Origin: Bacteroidota bacterium
GTDB taxonomy: Bacteria; Bacteroidota; Bacteroidia; Chitinophagales; Chitinophagaceae
NCBI GenBank assembly: GCA_023429825.1
Contig: JAEZDC010000065.1
Coordinates: 1 to 53,103, forward strand
Direction of reading: 5' to 3'
DNA length: 53,103 nt
A program made the position numbers and the translations under genes. Below the pieces are notes generated by a model. The model was not told where the DNA came from. It worked only from the letters and a program-made list of their open reading frames with translations, and ran no database searches. Below, one piece after another: positions 8,584 through 18,600 of this stretch; the first letter of the stretch is position 1, and each line of letters opens with the position of its first letter.

Positions 8584-11043
8584 TTAGTTTCCGCCGATTC
8601 CGCCACCACCACCATTGGCCCGGTTGTTCTCATCTTCTGCAGCAGTCTTCCTGTTACGGGCAGCTTTCACCTGTGAATTACCAAAGCGATAGCTGAAGTT
8701 AATACGGAATACACGGCTCTCCTGGCTTCCGTACGCTCTTACAAACTGGCCAGCATATTCAGTATCGCTGTCAAACCTGAACGTCTTTAATACATCGCTT
8801 AGTGCAAATCTCAGCGTTCCCTGGCCCTTCAGAATTTGCTTTTGTAAACCGGCATCCATTTGCCCCATTAGCTTCGTTTTGAATGTACCTCCCCAAAGAG
8901 AAGGGCCATTCACCCAACCACTTAACTCGGCAGTAACTGTCTTGGTCAGCTTTAAACTGTTCTGAGCGAAGAAGCGATAACTGAACACATCTACATCCAC
9001 TTTTCTCAGCGGACCAAAATCAGCTTTGAAGTGCGAATAGTAAGCATTCACGTTAGTAAATAAGCTGTATGCTTTGTATTGTATAGGAAGACTGATGTTC
9101 AATCCTATGTTATCCTGCGTTGCAAGATTTTTCTTAGTAAGGAAGCTTTTAGAGGTTTCTACTACATCAGTGATCTGAGAAAACACATCTTCTGTATGGC
9201 TATAACTTAGGCTTGTAGTTAACCTGAATTTATAAATGTTGGTTAAGCTGAACGAATGAGTGAACTGCGGCGTTAACTCAGTATTCCCTTTCATATAGGT
9301 ATAGGCGTCCAGTTTAAATTCAAACGGATTCAGGTCCTGGTATGCCGGCCTGTCAATTCTCCTGCTGTAAGAAATGCTCCACTGGTTCTTAGGATTCTTA
9401 TTGAACGTGACCGCTGCACTTGGAAACAAGTTGGTGTAGTTGCGGGTGAAAGACGAATCATAAGCAACATAGTTGCCTCCAACATTTTTCAAACCGGTAG
9501 ATCTTCCCTCAGTCACGGTATTCTCCAGGCGGAAACCAACCTGGTACATCCATCCTTTCAACTGCTTATTGTAATTGATATAAGCTGCATTGATATTCTC
9601 TTCGTAACGGAAGCGGTTACTTTTATCCTTATCAAGATCTTTAGTTGTACCTACTATATTGTATCGCTGGAAATCATTATCGGTATTAATGAAAGAAGTT
9701 TTTCCTCCAAATCCCAGCCTTCCTTTTTTAAAATTTTGTTCATAGTCGATCTTGCCGGTATAGATAGTGATGTCGGTAGGAGACAACATATTGTTTATCT
9801 CACGACCCGTTTCTGTTGTTCCTGCTGCATTAGTGTAAATGTTGGTGAGTAGCTGATCAGTCAGGATACCATAGTTCGAATGATCGAAATCGATATTCAG
9901 ATCTCTTCCAACAGTATCCGTATGTTTAAAATTGATATTATAGTTCGTATTATTTCTTTCACTGGTGTTCCGGTTGCTTGCATTCAATTGCTTTACGCCA
10001 GCCTTGGTAGGTAAATAACTGATCATGGTATTGCTTTCACTTAAACTTCTTGGATCAGCTCTTACACCATTGATCATCACACCGATGGTATTGAAGCGAT
10101 TGATGATATAGTCTGCGCCTACTTTGAAATTATGGGCCTCGTTTCGATTGATGTTCTTTGAATGCTGATCGAAAATACTATCCGCTACTTCACGATACAG
10201 GTTGAACGGACTTTCACTCTTTCCTTTAAAAGTATTGTAAGTGCCAAACAGGTTAAGCGTTTTGCTCCTGTGATTTAAAGCCAATCCTCCATTGAACTTA
10301 TTATAGATACCGATGCCATAGCCGGCATTAATATTTCCATTTGTACCGAGCGTTTTATTTCTCTTCAAACGAATATTGATGATTCCTGCATTGCCTGCAG
10401 CTTCATACTTTGCAGATGGATTCGTAATGATTTCTATCGATTCCACCTGTGCACTTTGTAAAGTTTTGAGATACTCGCTCAGATCTTTTCCTGCAAGTGG
10501 CGAAGGTTTTCCATCAATAAATACCTGTACACCGTTTTTGCCCATCACGCTGATGTTATCGTCTTTATCAACCTGTACACCGGGTGCTTTTCTTAAAAGT
10601 TCCAATACGTCCTGTCCAACCGCATTGATCGTTCCTTCCACGTTCATGATCGTCTTATCGGCCTTTACTTCAACGATCGGTTTTTTCGCTGATACAATAA
10701 CGCCTTTCAGATCACCGCCCGATGCCTTCGTTAGTGATAAAGCAGGAACAGATATATCCCCTTCGGTATAATCAATTACATTACTATTGGATGCTGAGTA
10801 TCCAACATAAGATGCCTTTACCATATACTTTCCTGGCTTTACGCCGGCAAATACATAGGAGCCATCTTTACCAGATACCGCCAATTTCGCTGCAGCTGAA
10901 TCTTTTCTGTTCAGGTTAAGTAGTTGTAATGTTACGTTGCTGAGTTCCTTTCCTTCTCCATCTTTTACTGTACCGGAGATCTTCTGTGTGGAGGCTGTAA
11001 ATGAGGATGTCAACAGCACTAACAGGGGTAATAAATGCTTCAT
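8584..11043 (-). CDS. TonB-dependent-receptor-like outer-membrane beta-barrel protein
   Basis: 819 aa. Signal peptide (about 1-19); a carboxypeptidase-regulatory-like beta-sandwich (about 21-105: ISGTVKDGEGKELSNV, GSYVFAGVKPGKYMV); a plug-type domain (about 115-230: VEVKADKTIMNVEGT, LLRKAPGVQVDKDDNISVMG, VFIDGKPSPL, IEIITNPSAKYEAAGNAGI); and a long barrel of the outer-membrane protein beta-barrel family (OMP_b-brl_3 type). These proteins resemble SusC-like transporters but generally lack a partner SusD, and none is present here. The C-terminal NRANGGGGGIGGN is an unusual Gly-rich extension past the last barrel strand (around FRINFSYRFG). Substrate unknown. Confidence 0.88.
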   Translation of the reverse strand: MKHLLPLLVLLTSSFTASTQKISGTVKDGEGKELSNVTLQLLNLNRKDSAAAKLAVSGKDGSYVFAGVKPGKYMVKASYVGYSASNSNVIDYTEGDISVPALSLTKASGGDLKGVIVSAKKPIVEVKADKTIMNVEGTINAVGQDVLELLRKAPGVQVDKDDNISVMGKNGVQVFIDGKPSPLAGKDLSEYLKTLQSAQVESIEIITNPSAKYEAAGNAGIINIRLKRNKTLGTNGNINAGYGIGIYNKFNGGLALNHRSKTLNLFGTYNTFKGKSESPFNLYREVADSIFDQHSKNINRNEAHNFKVGADYIINRFNTIGVMINGVRADPRSLSESNTMISYLPTKAGVKQLNASNRNTSERNNTNYNINFKHTDTVGRDLNIDFDHSNYGILTDQLLTNIYTNAAGTTETGREINNMLSPTDITIYTGKIDYEQNFKKGRLGFGGKTSFINTDNDFQRYNIVGTTKDLDKDKSNRFRYEENINAAYINYNKQLKGWMYQVGFRLENTVTEGRSTGLKNVGGNYVAYDSSFTRNYTNLFPSAAVTFNKNPKNQWSISYSRRIDRPAYQDLNPFEFKLDAYTYMKGNTELTPQFTHSFSLTNIYKFRLTTSLSYSHTEDVFSQITDVVETSKSFLTKKNLATQDNIGLNISLPIQYKAYSLFTNVNAYYSHFKADFGPLRKVDVDVFSYRFFAQNSLKLTKTVTAELSGWVNGPSLWGGTFKTKLMGQMDAGLQKQILKGQGTLRFALSDVLKTFRFDSDTEYAGQFVRAYGSQESRVFRINFSYRFGNSQVKAARNRKTAAEDENNRANGGGGGIGGN

Positions 11044-11238
11044 GTAGAATCGTTTTGCTTGTGGCGTTAGACGACAAAAGTGCTAAAAGGTTACAGTTTT
11101 ATGACAATTGCCGTGACAAACGGCGGCAAATCTAGTATGAAAGGGATGTATATACCTACTACTTAAAGGTGAATATTGCTGTTAATCAACCTGCTACAAA
11201 AAGTCCTTAGCTTTTAATATTGCATTTATCTTAGTTGC

Positions 11239-12348
11239 ATGCGAAAGCTCCTGAGAAGACTTTTATATAAACCGGTTATCAGGTTAACAAATAAGTTTGC
11301 CTCAAAGCCGGAAAAACCAAAGATCGAAGCTGCCCTTTCAGAATTATTAAACGAGCTAAGGCAAGGAAACACCAAGAAAGGACCTGTACTGGAGATACAG
11401 GATCAATCCATCATCATCTTTTCAGATCACCATAAAGGCGCAAAAAATGGTTCGGATGATTTTATGCTGGCTGAAAAGAACTACCTGGCAGCACTTCAGT
11501 ATTATGATCAAAAAAATTATACACTCGTCTGCCTGGGCGATACGGAAGAACTCTGGGAAAATCTTTGGCTGTCAATAAAAAAACATAATAAAGCAAGCAT
11601 TGAAGCGGAGAAGAAATTTGTTAAGCGTAACGCATTCATTAAAGTTTTTGGAAATCACGATCTTTTCTGGAAGAACGATCCGTTGGCGGGGTTTCATTTA
11701 AGATCCATTTATGATAGCGATGTACAAACCCATGAAGCGGTTCTCTTAAAATCAAAGAAACATAATCTCGATATTTTTCTTACCCATGGTCACCAGGGCG
11801 ATAGTAAAAGTGACAGTAACCCTTTTAGTGCATGGTTTGTAGCTAACATCTGGGCCCCGTTACAATCCTATTTACTCATCAATTTCAATACACCTGCATA
11901 CGACGCAGCACGAAAGACATTACATAACCAGATGATGTATGAGTGGAGCGCAGCACAAAGTAGTTTGTTGCTTGTAACGGGACATACACATCAACCCGTA
12001 TTTGAATCGCTCACCTACGTTGAAAGATTATATAGAAGATTAGAAATTGCGAAACATTCGAATGATTCAGGTAAACTTTTAGAAACACAAGCACTACTGA
12101 AGAAAGCCTGGGGTAAGGAACCACCGCAATCGATCACTAATCTTGATATGCAACCTTCTTATTTCAATACAGGCTGCTGTTGTTATAGCGATGGCGAAAT
12201 AACAGGAATAGAGATATCTGCAGATGAGATATGCCTTGTTAAATGGAGCGATGTAAAAAATATATCACCCCAAAGAGTGGTTCTTGAGACCAGCTCACTC
12301 GCCGATATTGCAAAACGGGTGCGAGTGCCTCTGTTTTCTGCTCACTGA
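11239..12348 (+). CDS. Calcineurin-like metallophosphoesterase
   Basis: 369 aa. The metallophosphoesterase motifs are present in order: IIFSDHHKG (D-x-H), LGDTEELWE (GDxxE), VFGNHDLFW (GNHD), FLTHGHQGD and VTGHTHQPV (GHxH). Together they form a dinuclear metal site. The N terminus is basic with no clear signal peptide. Size and motif spacing resemble UDP-2,3-diacylglucosamine hydrolase-like or general phosphodiesterases, but the substrate cannot be assigned. Its stop overlaps that of the convergent amidase gene by 7 bp. Confidence 0.87.
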   Translation: MRKLLRRLLYKPVIRLTNKFASKPEKPKIEAALSELLNELRQGNTKKGPVLEIQDQSIIIFSDHHKGAKNGSDDFMLAEKNYLAALQYYDQKNYTLVCLGDTEELWENLWLSIKKHNKASIEAEKKFVKRNAFIKVFGNHDLFWKNDPLAGFHLRSIYDSDVQTHEAVLLKSKKHNLDIFLTHGHQGDSKSDSNPFSAWFVANIWAPLQSYLLINFNTPAYDAARKTLHNQMMYEWSAAQSSLLLVTGHTHQPVFESLTYVERLYRRLEIAKHSNDSGKLLETQALLKKAWGKEPPQSITNLDMQPSYFNTGCCCYSDGEITGIEISADEICLVKWSDVKNISPQRVVLETSSLADIAKRVRVPLFSAH

Positions 12349-13169
12349 TATTTTTTATATAACTGGTAAAGGACCTTCAGGTGATTTTCATTCAGGCCTT
12401 TTGTTGTATCCTGTAACCAATGGCGTTTGAAACCTACTATGGCCGCAGTAGTATCTTTTATGTCAAATCCAATAATTCTAAGTGCGGCAAGACGATCAAA
12501 GTTAGCAGGAAGTGTAATGTTTGTTGTATCGTTATACCACAAACCATATCCCCGGTCTGCCAGTTGTTTCCATGGAAATCGCCAGTTAGGATCATTTTTC
12601 CTTGTAGGAGCGATATCACCATGACCAATAAAATTCGCTGCAGGAATACCATGTCGCTTTTTAAGAGTAGCAAGTAACTGCATTAAGCTGTTGATCTGTC
12701 TTTCATCAAAATATTCAAAGCCATTATTATCCAGTTCAATACCTATCGATGAAGAATTGATGTCAGTATTGTTTCCCCATTTAGAAATGCCGCCATGCCA
12801 TGCTCTTAAATAATCATTTAGCATATGATGCACTGTTCCATCTTCACAAATAACATAATGCGAACTGACAGCAGTTCTCTTCAGCGTAAAAGTTCTCAGC
12901 GTTTGATCGCAACTGTTTTGAGCCGTATGATGTATGATCACAAAGTTGGGCTTGCGCATATTGAAGTTAATAGTACCCACCCAGGAAGGTGATAGTTGCA
13001 AACCTGAATCCTGGTACGTTGGATTAGCTCTTAATTCCTTCGCCAAAGCTTTAGCCTGTTTCTTATACGATCTGTTGGTAGAAGCATACGGACGGGTTGA
13101 GCAGGAAATAAAAATTCCCGCTGCTATCAAAAAGAAGAAGGAGAAAGCAAATAGTTTTTTCATAAACAA
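12342..13169 (-). CDS. N-acetylmuramoyl-L-alanine amidase, lipoprotein (Amidase_2 fold)
   Basis: 275 aa (a second Met two codons in is equally plausible). Lipobox FISCST near residue 23 suggests a membrane-anchored envelope enzyme. The amidase_2/PGRP zinc site is visible: FVIIHHTAQNSC, AWHGGISKWG and NFIGHGDIAPTRKNDP supply the conserved His and Asp residues. The family cleaves the bond between MurNAc and L-Ala in peptidoglycan, or recycles anhydro-muropeptides (AmpD-like). The C-terminal ~80 residues form a small helical domain with LAALRIIGFDI, which resembles the peptidoglycan-binding-like tail of AmiD proteins. Convergent with the phosphoesterase gene. Confidence 0.88.
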   Translation of the reverse strand: MFMKKLFAFSFFFLIAAGIFISCSTRPYASTNRSYKKQAKALAKELRANPTYQDSGLQLSPSWVGTINFNMRKPNFVIIHHTAQNSCDQTLRTFTLKRTAVSSHYVICEDGTVHHMLNDYLRAWHGGISKWGNNTDINSSSIGIELDNNGFEYFDERQINSLMQLLATLKKRHGIPAANFIGHGDIAPTRKNDPNWRFPWKQLADRGYGLWYNDTTNITLPANFDRLAALRIIGFDIKDTTAAIVGFKRHWLQDTTKGLNENHLKVLYQLYKKYQ

Positions 13170-13246
13170 TAATTCGATGGAAAAGTAAGAAGATTTATTA
13201 ACTGGTTAAAACGGCTTGCATTTTGAAGCCTCCTTCAAAAAAGAAA

Positions 13247-13981
13247 ATGCCTGAAGGTCCTTCTATAGTTATATTGAAAGAAGCTGTGGCTGAATTCAAA
13301 GGTCAGAAGGTATTAGAGGTAGGTGGTAACACAAAAGTCGATTTCAGCAGGCTTGCAGGAAAGAAGATCACCGAATTCAAGAGCTTCGGCAAGAACTTTT
13401 TTATCTGCTTCGGCAAAAAACTTTCTGTGAAAGTACATTTCATGCTTTTCGGGTCATACCGTATCAACGAAAGAAAAGAAACTCCATCAAGGCTCAGCCT
13501 CATCTGCAACAAAGGAGAAATGAACTTTTATGCCTGTTCTGTTCAGTTGGTAGAAGATGATCTTGATGAACTGTACGATTGGACAGCAGATGTAATGAAT
13601 GAAAATTGGAATGCAGTAAAAGCAAGAAAGAAGCTTAAAGCTATGCCCGAAACATTGGTTATTGATGCGCTGCTCGATCAGAACATATTTGCAGGAGTAG
13701 GTAACATAATTAAGAACGAAGTTTTGTTCAGGATACAGGTTCACCCCAAAACGAAAGTGGGTGATCTTCCTCCAAAGAAATTATCTGAACTAATTGACCA
13801 GGCAAGGATATATAGTTTCGATTTTCTCGAGTGGAAAAAACAATATGTATTGAAGAAGCACTGGCTTGCGCATACAAAAACGATTTGCCCGAGGGATAAT
13901 GAAAAGATCATCAAAGAATACTTAGGCAAAACGAATAGAAGAACATTCTACTGCAACAAATGCCAGCAATGGTACAAGTGA
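13247..13981 (+). CDS. Fpg/Nei-family DNA glycosylase
   Basis: 244 aa from MPEGPSIVILKEA. The mature family N terminus must be Pro-Glu for catalysis, so the start is the Met at 13247 rather than eight codons upstream. These enzymes remove oxidised bases and nick abasic sites. Further landmarks are the helix-two-turn-helix segment LLDQNIFAGVGNIIKNEVLF and a C-terminal zinc-finger region. The finger reads TICPRDNEKI then FYCNKCQQW: only three of the four usual Cys are present, the second being Asp (CPRD). Nei-like and Fpg-like cannot be separated confidently. No close operon partner. Confidence 0.88.
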   Translation: MPEGPSIVILKEAVAEFKGQKVLEVGGNTKVDFSRLAGKKITEFKSFGKNFFICFGKKLSVKVHFMLFGSYRINERKETPSRLSLICNKGEMNFYACSVQLVEDDLDELYDWTADVMNENWNAVKARKKLKAMPETLVIDALLDQNIFAGVGNIIKNEVLFRIQVHPKTKVGDLPPKKLSELIDQARIYSFDFLEWKKQYVLKKHWLAHTKTICPRDNEKIIKEYLGKTNRRTFYCNKCQQWYK

Positions 13982-14084
13982 GATCATGTAGAGAAAAGTC
14001 AACGGCTACCTAAATCTTCCTTCTTTAATAATGCCTCTTCTCAATATCAATGGCTATTGGCTTTGAATTTGCAGCGGCAATAAT

Positions 14085-14579
14085 ATGCTGGTCAGAAAAC
14101 CTGAAACGGTTAAGCATTCACTGGAACTGGAAGAATCCTTTGATCTTCACAAAAAAAGCTGGATCATTCAACGTATCGGCTGGCTGCTTATGCTCGTATT
14201 TGTAATCTGTGCTGCCAGTGGTTTGTTTGGCGATGGTCCGGCCAGTAATGAAATAAAAGTATCGGGAGCCAATAGCGTAGAGTTTCAAAAGTATGGCAGG
14301 TACGATGCGAATATGGAGATCAGGGTGCATCTCAATAGCATGGGTGATATAGCGCAGTTAAGTATCCCGCAGCATTACTTCCAGAACATGGAGCTTGAAA
14401 AAATGGTTCCTGAAGCAGAGCTGCAACAAGTGATGAATGGAAATAACGTGTATAGTTTTTCTGCCGATAAACCATTTGAAGTAACGCTCTACGTAAAACC
14501 TAAAAAGATTGGCAGTATTGAAGCATGGGTTGGACTAAACAATACAGCAGCACAATTAACTCACTACATATATCCATAG
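14085..14579 (+). CDS. Single-helix membrane protein paired with a DUF421 protein
   Basis: 164 aa, not recognised beyond its layout: a short cytoplasmic N terminus, one transmembrane helix (about residues 27-46: IIQRIGWLLMLVFVICAASGLFG), then a periplasmic beta-rich domain of about 110 residues. The DUF421 gene begins one base after its stop, so the two form a tight operon and probably act together at the membrane. Confidence 0.72.
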   Translation: MLVRKPETVKHSLELEESFDLHKKSWIIQRIGWLLMLVFVICAASGLFGDGPASNEIKVSGANSVEFQKYGRYDANMEIRVHLNSMGDIAQLSIPQHYFQNMELEKMVPEAELQQVMNGNNVYSFSADKPFEVTLYVKPKKIGSIEAWVGLNNTAAQLTHYIYP

Positions 14580-14580
14580 T

Positions 14581-15033
14581 ATGAATCCTGTAGTCCGCGG
14601 CTTAGCCATTTACATTTTCCTGCTCATCATCTTTCGATTCATGGGTAAGCGAAGTTTACAGGAAACAACAACCTTCGATTTCATTCTTATACTAATCATC
14701 AGTGAAGTAACGCAACAGGCATTGGTAGGCCAGGATTTTTCTCTTACCGGTGCATTCATTCTTATCGCTACACTAATTTCTGTGGACCTTCTTTTCTCTT
14801 TATTGAAAGATAATTTCAATTTGTTCGGCAGGATCACAGAAGGCTCTCCACTGATAATTGTTGATCATGGTAAAGTATTATACAATCGAATGAAAAATTC
14901 CCGGGTAGACGAAGAAGATATTTTAGAAGCAGCCCGGCAAAGCCATGGACTCGAACGGATGGATCAAGTCAAATATGCAGTATTAGAAAAAGGTGGAAGC
15001 ATCTCGGTTATCCCTTTTGAAAAAGAAAAGTAG
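14581..15033 (+). CDS. DUF421 (YetF-like) membrane protein
   Basis: 150 aa. Three hydrophobic segments in the first 80 residues (YIFLLIIFRFMGKRSLQ, FILILIISEVTQQAL, FILIATLISVDLLFSLL) are followed by the DUF421 cytoplasmic domain with GRITEGSPLIIVDHGKVL, VDEEDILEAARQSHGLE and VKYAVLEKGGSISVIP. The MGKRSLQE motif is typical of the YetF/YrbG group. The molecular function of the family is not established; Bacillus members affect spore wall and membrane traits. Operon partner: the preceding single-helix protein. Confidence 0.85.
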   Translation: MNPVVRGLAIYIFLLIIFRFMGKRSLQETTTFDFILILIISEVTQQALVGQDFSLTGAFILIATLISVDLLFSLLKDNFNLFGRITEGSPLIIVDHGKVLYNRMKNSRVDEEDILEAARQSHGLERMDQVKYAVLEKGGSISVIPFEKEK

Positions 15034-15072
15034 GATTTATGTAGCAGGGGCCAGTGCTACTATCAGGCTTCT

Positions 15073-15090
15073 GTTGCGTCGCACTCTTGT
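15073..15090 (+). repeat. Short intergenic repeat, copy 1
   Basis: GTTGCGTCGCACTCTTGT, identical over 18 nt to 19163-19180. It sits just downstream of the DUF421 gene. Confidence 0.6.
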
Positions 15091-15111
15091 ACGTTCTATA
15101 CTTTATTCATC

Positions 15112-15161
15112 AAAAAAAAGCGCAAAGAAACATTGGCCTTTGCAGCTCCGCTTCTTTGCGC
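15112..15161 (-). terminator. Terminator of the small minus-strand gene
   Basis: GCGCAAAGAA (15120-15129) pairs with TTCTTTGCGC (15152-15161). On the minus strand the stem is followed by eight T (A8 at 15112-15119), directly downstream of the gene ending at 15176. Confidence 0.7.
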
Positions 15162-15175
15162 CTTTGCGTAAAATA

Positions 15176-15550
15176 CTAAACCGCAATATCCTTTTTGTAT
15201 TCCTGTTGTAATTTCTGCGCTATCGCAGTCTCTAAATTATCCGGGAGCGTTGAACTGTTTTCACCCACTGCGGCAAATCGTCCAACAGTAGTATCCCAGA
15301 GAAATAAGAATTCTTCTGTTCCATTAACCTGCACTACATATCTTATTTCAGTATTAAATTCAAATGGCGTTGCATTAATGATGTACGGAACTTTATCAAC
15401 AGCCATTTCCCAGTGTTTTTTATTGCCCGAATTTCTATTATGATTCGATGCCGGCTGTCGGTCATTATCTGCTACAAACGGTTGGTTGCTTTGATTAGAA
15501 GCACCACGGCCGGCACTTCCATGCTGATTATTATCTCCTCTTCCTGGCAT
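15176..15550 (-). CDS. Small protein of unknown function
   Basis: 124 aa, no family recognised. The first ~45 residues are Gly/Asn/Gln-rich and look disordered. The remainder is a compact alpha/beta-looking segment (HWEMAVDKVPYIINATPFEF, EFLFLWDTTVGRFAAVG). No signal peptide or membrane helix. It stands alone between a terminator on each side, so it is its own transcription unit. Confidence 0.68.
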   Translation of the reverse strand: MPGRGDNNQHGSAGRGASNQSNQPFVADNDRQPASNHNRNSGNKKHWEMAVDKVPYIINATPFEFNTEIRYVVQVNGTEEFLFLWDTTVGRFAAVGENSSTLPDNLETAIAQKLQQEYKKDIAV

Positions 15551-15612
15551 ATCACTTCAATTTGGTTCAGGTATATGCTTCAGTAATTATGCCATGGCAG
15601 AGCGTCAATCTC

Positions 15613-15646
15613 AAAAAAAAGTCCTGTGTAAAACAGGACTTTTTTT
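15613..15646. terminator. Bidirectional terminator downstream of icmF
   Basis: A perfect stem, A7-GTCCTGT against ACAGGAC-T7 with a 5 nt loop. It lies 31 bp past the icmF stop on the minus strand. Confidence 0.88.
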
Positions 15647-15676
15647 ATGCTATATACTAATTGTTTATAAGCAGCA

Positions 15677-18600
15677 TTACATGTTTCTCCTATATTGACC
15701 TCCCACGTCATACAATGCATGCGTTATCTGCCCCAATGAACAATACTTCACAGTCTCCATTAACGCTTCAAATAAATTTCCGTTATTAACGGCCACTTCC
15801 TTTAATCGTTTCAAAGCTTCTTTGCTCTTGCCTTCGTTTCTCTTCCAGAAAGCTTGAAGATTTTGTATCTGCTGCTCTTTTTCGTCAGTAGTAGAACGAA
15901 TTACTTCAGTAGGTAAAATAGTCGGGCTGCCTTTTTTGTTCAGGAATGTGTTTACACCGATAAGTGGTAATTCGCCACTATGCTTCTGGTGTTCGTAAAA
16001 CAAGCTCTCTTCCTGTATCTTATTTCTTTGATACATTCTCTCCATCGCTCCCAATACACCACCACGTTCTGTGATCTTATCGAATTCACTTAATACAGCT
16101 TCTTCAACAAGATCAGTTAACTCTTCAATTAAGAATGATCCCTGGTTTGGATTTTCATTTTTTGCTGTACCCAATTCCCTGTTGATGATAAGCTGGATCG
16201 CCATCGCTCTTCTTACACTTTCTTCAGTTGGCGTAGTGATCGCTTCATCGTAGGCATTTGTGTGCAGAGAGTTGCAGTTATCGTAAATAGCGTATAAAGC
16301 CTGTAGTGTTGTCCGGATATCGTTGAAGTCGATCTCCTGCGCATGCAACGAACGTCCCGATGTTTGAATATGATATTTCAGCTTTTGCGAACGATCATTC
16401 CCTTTGTATTTATACTTCATTGCTTTCGCCCAGATCCTTCTTGCTACACGGCCAATCACGCTATACTCAGGATCCATTCCGTTGCTGAAGAAGAAAGAAA
16501 GGTTCGGTGCAAAATCATCTATGTGCATGCCACGGCTCAGGTAATACTCAACATAAGTAAATCCATTTGCCAAAGTGAAAGCCAGTTGAGTGATCGGGTT
16601 AGCACCAGCCTCTGCAATATGATATCCACTGATAGAAACACTGTAGAAGTTCCTTACCTTCTTATCAATGAAATATTGCTGTACATCACCCATCATCTTC
16701 AATGCAAATTCTGTAGAAAAAATGCATGTATTCTGAGCCTGGTCTTCTTTTAAAATATCAGCTTGTACGGTTCCTCTTACTTGTGACAAAGCAGAAGCTT
16801 TGATCTGCTCGTATACTTCTTTTGGCAGCACTTCATCACCACTTAGACCCAGAAGTTTCAATCCTAATCCATTATTTCCTTCCGGTAATCTTTCCGGCGC
16901 CGATGGATTATAATAAATAGGTTGGGATGCATGCTTGTATTTCATCTCGCTCACTTTCTTCACCTCATCCCACAAACCATTCTGCTCAATGTATTTTTCA
17001 CATTCCTGGTCTATCGCTGCATTCATAAAGAAGGCAAGAATGATAGGCGCGGGGCCATTGATCGTCATGCTCACCGATGTCTTCGGATTGCAGAGATCAA
17101 ACCCGCTGTACAATTTCTTAGCATCATCGACTGTTGCGATGCTTACACCGCTATTTCCAACCTTTCCATAGATATCCGGGCGATGATCAGGGTCTTCTCC
17201 ATACAATGTAACACTGTCAAATGCAGTAGATAAACGATGCGCCGGTTGACCTAAAGAAACATAATGAAAACGTTTATTGGTTCTTTCAGGTCCACCCTCA
17301 CCCGCAAACATTCTCGTAGGATCTTCACCTTGTCTCTTCAATTCAAACACACCTGCAGTGTAAGGAAACTCGCCGGGAACATTCTCCTGCAACTGCCATT
17401 TCAGAATATCGCCCCAGTCTTTATACTTTGGTAAAACAACCTTTGGAATTTTTGTTCCGCTCAAACTTTTGGCGGTGAGTTCCTGCCTGATCACTTTATC
17501 CCTCACCTTATATTCGAAGAAATCACTGCCATATTTTTTCTGTACTTCACTCCAACTCTCTATAAGCTTCTTACATTCCGGGTGAATCAGATCTTCATAT
17601 TTCTTCTTCAGGTTTTGTAATTCAGGAATGCCACTTGTCTCTTTTTCACCGATCACACCTGTTATTTGATACAACTTGGATGCAATCGCACATTGCTCAT
17701 TCACCCAGCTATCGTAGCTCCTGTTATTCTCAGATATCTCACTCAGGTAACGAACTCTCTTTGGTGGTATGATCTGCGATTTGGTTGTTGTGTCTTTAGT
17801 ATGCGCATGCACTTCCACTTTCCCAAACTGTACATTCACCTTCTTTTCAACAGTCACCATCAGCTTCTCGAACAATTCATTTACACCTGCATCGTTGAAT
17901 TGCGCCGCGATCGTTCCAACGATAGGTAGCTCTTCATCTTTTGCAGAGAATAATTGGTGATTGCGTTTATACTGCTTTCTTACATCATGCAAAGCATCCA
18001 ATGCACCTGCCTTATCAAATTTGTTGATGCAAACTACATCTGCATAATCCAGCATATTTATTTTTTCCAACTGCGATGCTGCACCATACTCAGGCGTCAT
18101 CACGTACAAACTCACATCACAATAATCCAGTATCGAAGCATCACTCTGACCAACACCTGCACTTTCTAAAATAATGAAATCGAATCCTGCACTTCTGCAG
18201 ATATCTATTGCATCCTGTACAGCGCCACTCAAAGCAGTATTATCATCTCTCGTTGCAAGGCTTCTCATATAAGCCCTCGGGTGAGAGATAGAATTCATTC
18301 TTATTCTATCGCCTAATAATGCACCACCGGTTTTTTTCTTAGAAGGATCGACCGAAATAACGGCGATCGTTTTGTCATCAAACGCATTCAGGTATCTTCT
18401 TACTATCTCATCGGTAACCGAACTCTTCCCTGCACCTCCCGTTCCCGTTATTCCCAATACTGGTGCCTTAGCTGATTCCTGATTGCTGATCGCTGATTGC
18501 TCGCCGCTGACTGCTGATCGCTCACCACTGATCGCTGACTGCTGATTTCCATTCTCCACATTCGTTATAAGTCTCGCTATTTTTCTTACATCCTTCGCTT

